The position numbers and the translations under genes were made by a program. The notes beneath the pieces are model-generated. The model searched no databases and was not told the origin of the DNA. It was given only the letters and a program-made list of their open reading frames with translations. A stretch of 6,348 nucleotides of DNA from an uncultured Alphaproteobacteria bacterium (GTDB lineage Bacteria; Pseudomonadota; Alphaproteobacteria; UBA9655): assembly GCA_937967795.1 (NCBI GenBank), contig CALBSK010000077.1, positions 1 to 6,348 of the forward strand, read 5' to 3'. The stretch's first letter is position 1. Each line of letters begins with the position of its first letter. Shown piece after piece: positions 4,734-6,348 of the stretch.

Positions 4734-5909
4734 ATGAAAATAATGATGAGTGTATTAACTCTATCCGTGAGCATAACTTCCCATTTGTGTGCTTGTAGTG
4801 ATGTCTTCATCAATAAAGGCGGCTATCATATCGAAGCACGTACCCTTGATTTTCTCATTAATCTTGCTTTTGAAAACAAAGTAGGCTTTATCGGACAAGA
4901 AAACACAACGAATGTCGTCCTTGAAGCGGATAAAATTCCGAATACCCAACTGACTTCGTGGACCAATAAATATGGATATTTTGGAAGAGCTGCTTTTAAC
5001 GGAGAAACCATCATTGATGGTATGAATACAGAGGGACTTTCCGTCTCTATTCTTTATCTTCCGGGCAGTCAATATCCTGCCTATGATCCCAAAGATCAAA
5101 AACCTGTCTTGGCTATTTATGATATCGCTCCCTATCTTCTTTCTCAAGCTCGCACGGTTTCTGAAGCCCTTCAATTGCTTCGCTCTCAACAACTTGTTCA
5201 ATCGGCGGTTAAAGAAAAAGAGGGTTATTTTATAAAAGGAATCCCGATTCATTACGTTATGCGGGATAAAACAGGCAACAGTGCGGTTGTCGAATTTATT
5301 AAGGAGCAAGTCAAGATTTATGAAAATGCGGGAGATGTAATGACCAATTCCCCTCCTTTTGATTGGCAAATCAAAAATGCGAATTACTATGACTCTCTCT
5401 TAGCGGATAATAAAGGTCCTAACGAAAAATTCAGAAAAAGCTTTTATCAATATGATGAAATATACAAGGGCAGTACACATAAGGGCGAAGCGAATCTCAT
5501 GGGTGTGCCTGGGGATGCGACGCCTTCTTCCCGATTTGTAAGGGCGAAAGTGTTTCTCGATAATTTCCCTGTTCCTTCCTCTAGAGAAGTGGCGCTCTAT
5601 CAAGCGAGTACACTCATTGATTCTCTTGTTGTACCAGCCCTTACAGGGGCAGATCCCACCCTTTGGAATTCCATTAAAGATTTAGACGAGGGGATCTATT
5701 ATACAAAAAACATCACTCTTTTTCAGGGAGATCACTCTCTCTATCCGATGCCCATTACAAACGGGTATACGGCCATTGATTTGAAATCAATTAATTTTAA
5801 TGCACCCGATCCAACGTTTGGAACCTTGAAAATTGAACCCACGAATCCCAAAGATATTAAAGGCATTTTACCTGTTGAAAAGGTGCCTGGTTTTGCAGGG
5901 GCGGAATAA
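4734..5909 (+). CDS. Exported choloylglycine hydrolase / penicillin V acylase-family amidase
   Basis: An N-terminal-nucleophile hydrolase of the choloylglycine hydrolase family (peptidase family C59), cleaving linear amide bonds. Family substrates include conjugated bile salts, penicillin V and, for some Gram-negative members, N-acyl-homoserine lactones; the substrate here cannot be read from sequence. It has 391 residues, longer than the roughly 320-residue cytoplasmic Gram-positive enzymes, as expected for exported Gram-negative forms. A short signal peptide (hydrophobic 4-18) ends at Ala20, so cleavage would expose the nucleophile Cys21 in CACSDVF. Other conserved active-site positions are present: Arg36 and Asp39 in EARTLDF, Asn98 in DGMNTEGL, Asn205 in MTNSPPFDWQ, and Arg267 in PSSRFVRA. 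GAGGGAG (4719-4725) lies eight bases before the ATG. It probably acts in the periplasm. It is divergent from the six-cysteine gene and followed by a KsgA-like fragment. Family assignment is sure; the substrate is not. Confidence 0.93.
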   Translation: MKIMMSVLTLSVSITSHLCACSDVFINKGGYHIEARTLDFLINLAFENKVGFIGQENTTNVVLEADKIPNTQLTSWTNKYGYFGRAAFNGETIIDGMNTEGLSVSILYLPGSQYPAYDPKDQKPVLAIYDIAPYLLSQARTVSEALQLLRSQQLVQSAVKEKEGYFIKGIPIHYVMRDKTGNSAVVEFIKEQVKIYENAGDVMTNSPPFDWQIKNANYYDSLLADNKGPNEKFRKSFYQYDEIYKGSTHKGEANLMGVPGDATPSSRFVRAKVFLDNFPVPSSREVALYQASTLIDSLVVPALTGADPTLWNSIKDLDEGIYYTKNITLFQGDHSLYPMPITNGYTAIDLKSINFNAPDPTFGTLKIEPTNPKDIKGILPVEKVPGFAGAE

Positions 5910-6021
5910 GTGAGAGCGAGTGTACAGAGGTTCCCTTGTTTTTTAAAGGATTTTTCTTTTTGTTGGCAATCGTCTCTTAAAAGTTGTTGGGTGGTTTCTG
6001 ACCTTAGTATACGTTAATGAT

Positions 6022-6348
6022 ATGGGGTTACCTTTACGCTGGGACCCCATGCTTTCTTACATTTTTACTCATCTTTTTGGCGAAGTAGGCGAGCCTCACA
6101 GCTGGAGCCATAAAATAAGCAAAGTGGCAATGACTATCCAGTACGAGGTAGCATTGCGTCTGGTGGCACACCCGGGCGAAAAAGATTATTCGCGTTTGAC
6201 TCTTTTGTGCAATTATTTTACTAATGCAAAACTTGAAAGAAAATTGCCTCAAGATTCTTTTTTACCTGCTCCAAAAGTACGCTCAGCCATAATCAGTCTT
6301 GAGCCATTACCTGCCCCGCCGATAGAGTGCACCGACTTGAAATTGCTC
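6022..6348 (+). pseudogene. C-terminal fragment of KsgA/RsmA-type rRNA dimethyladenosine transferase, 3' end off the window
   Basis: Intact KsgA dimethylates two adjacent adenosines near the 3' end of 16S rRNA. This frame is open from 5947 to the right edge, and from about 6022 it reads like the middle and C-terminal part of KsgA: GLPLRWDPML (where NLPYN.STPLL would be expected), then THLFGEVGEP, then IQYEVALRLVAHPGEKDYSRLTLL (family pattern: QKEVAERLVA.PG.K.YGRLSVL), and finally DSFLPAPKVRSAIISLEPLP (family: FFPPPKVDSAVVRL). The N-terminal SAM-binding half (about 110 residues) is absent, and only 112 bp separate the ATG at 6022 from the acylase stop. The catalytic NLPY motif is not recognisable. 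No Shine-Dalgarno precedes the ATGs at 6022 or 6049. A 5'-truncated remnant is the simplest reading. A short expressed protein is less likely, and its right end cannot be judged. The region is visibly richer in GC near its end than the flanking acylase gene. Confidence 0.65.

Noticed and set aside
4761..5369. 202-codon - strand frame opposite the acylase gene
   Set aside because: It lies entirely antisense to a gene with clear family motifs, has no recognisable domain and no good ribosome site; it is a shadow frame.
5910..6021. Terminator or small gene after the acylase
   Set aside because: Only a short CCTT/AAGG pairing around a T-rich stretch is visible near 5935-5950; it is too weak to call, and no ORF with a ribosome site is present.
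6034..6252. 72-codon - strand frame at the right end
   Set aside because: It is antisense to the KsgA-like frame, which explains the sequence better.

Overview
The window looks like a chromosomal stretch of a moderately AT-rich Gram-negative bacterium, most likely an alphaproteobacterium and possibly a host-associated one. That assignment is inference. It rests on the CorB/HlyC-type transporter and the BolA protein, both of which read as alphaproteobacterial family members, and on two exported proteins with Gram-negative signal peptides. No RNA genes, insertion sequences, CRISPR arrays or phage genes are visible.

Layout, left to right. (1) Positions 2-1207 (+): the 3' part of a long low-complexity Asn/Gly/Met/Tyr/Pro/Gln-rich protein. 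The frame stays open to the left edge, so the ATG at 167 is probably internal. It carries decayed peptide repeats and a 3 x 24-bp tandem repeat. (2) A GC-rich hairpin at 1218-1243 separates it from the convergent alanine dehydrogenase gene ald (1280-2407, -). (3) A short divergent control region (2408-2539) holds a promoter for ald and a near-consensus promoter for the next gene. (4) A CNNM/CBS/CorC-HlyC membrane transporter-like gene (2540-3847, +). (5) A bolA-family gene (3771-4058, -) whose 3' end overlaps the transporter gene tail to tail by 77 bp. (6) Upstream of bolA on the same strand, 21 bp away, a gene for a small exported six-cysteine protein of unknown function (4079-4549, -). (7) A 184-bp divergent intergenic region with a perfect 8-bp inverted repeat. 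(8) A periplasmic choloylglycine hydrolase/penicillin V acylase-family Ntn hydrolase (4734-5909, +). (9) From about 6022 to the right edge (+), a reading frame matching only the C-terminal part of the 16S rRNA dimethyladenosine transferase KsgA/RsmA. It lacks the SAM-binding domain and a recognisable NLPY motif, so it is probably a remnant.

The genes do not form one pathway. Ald is central nitrogen/alanine metabolism, the CorB-like protein suggests divalent-cation (Mg2+) handling, BolA suggests iron-sulfur/glutaredoxin or stress physiology, and the acylase suggests amide hydrolysis in the envelope (N-acyl-homoserine lactones, bile salts or penicillin V are family substrates). The least explained items are the repeat-rich protein, the six-cysteine exported protein next to bolA, and the KsgA fragment. 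I found no convincing new multi-gene system.
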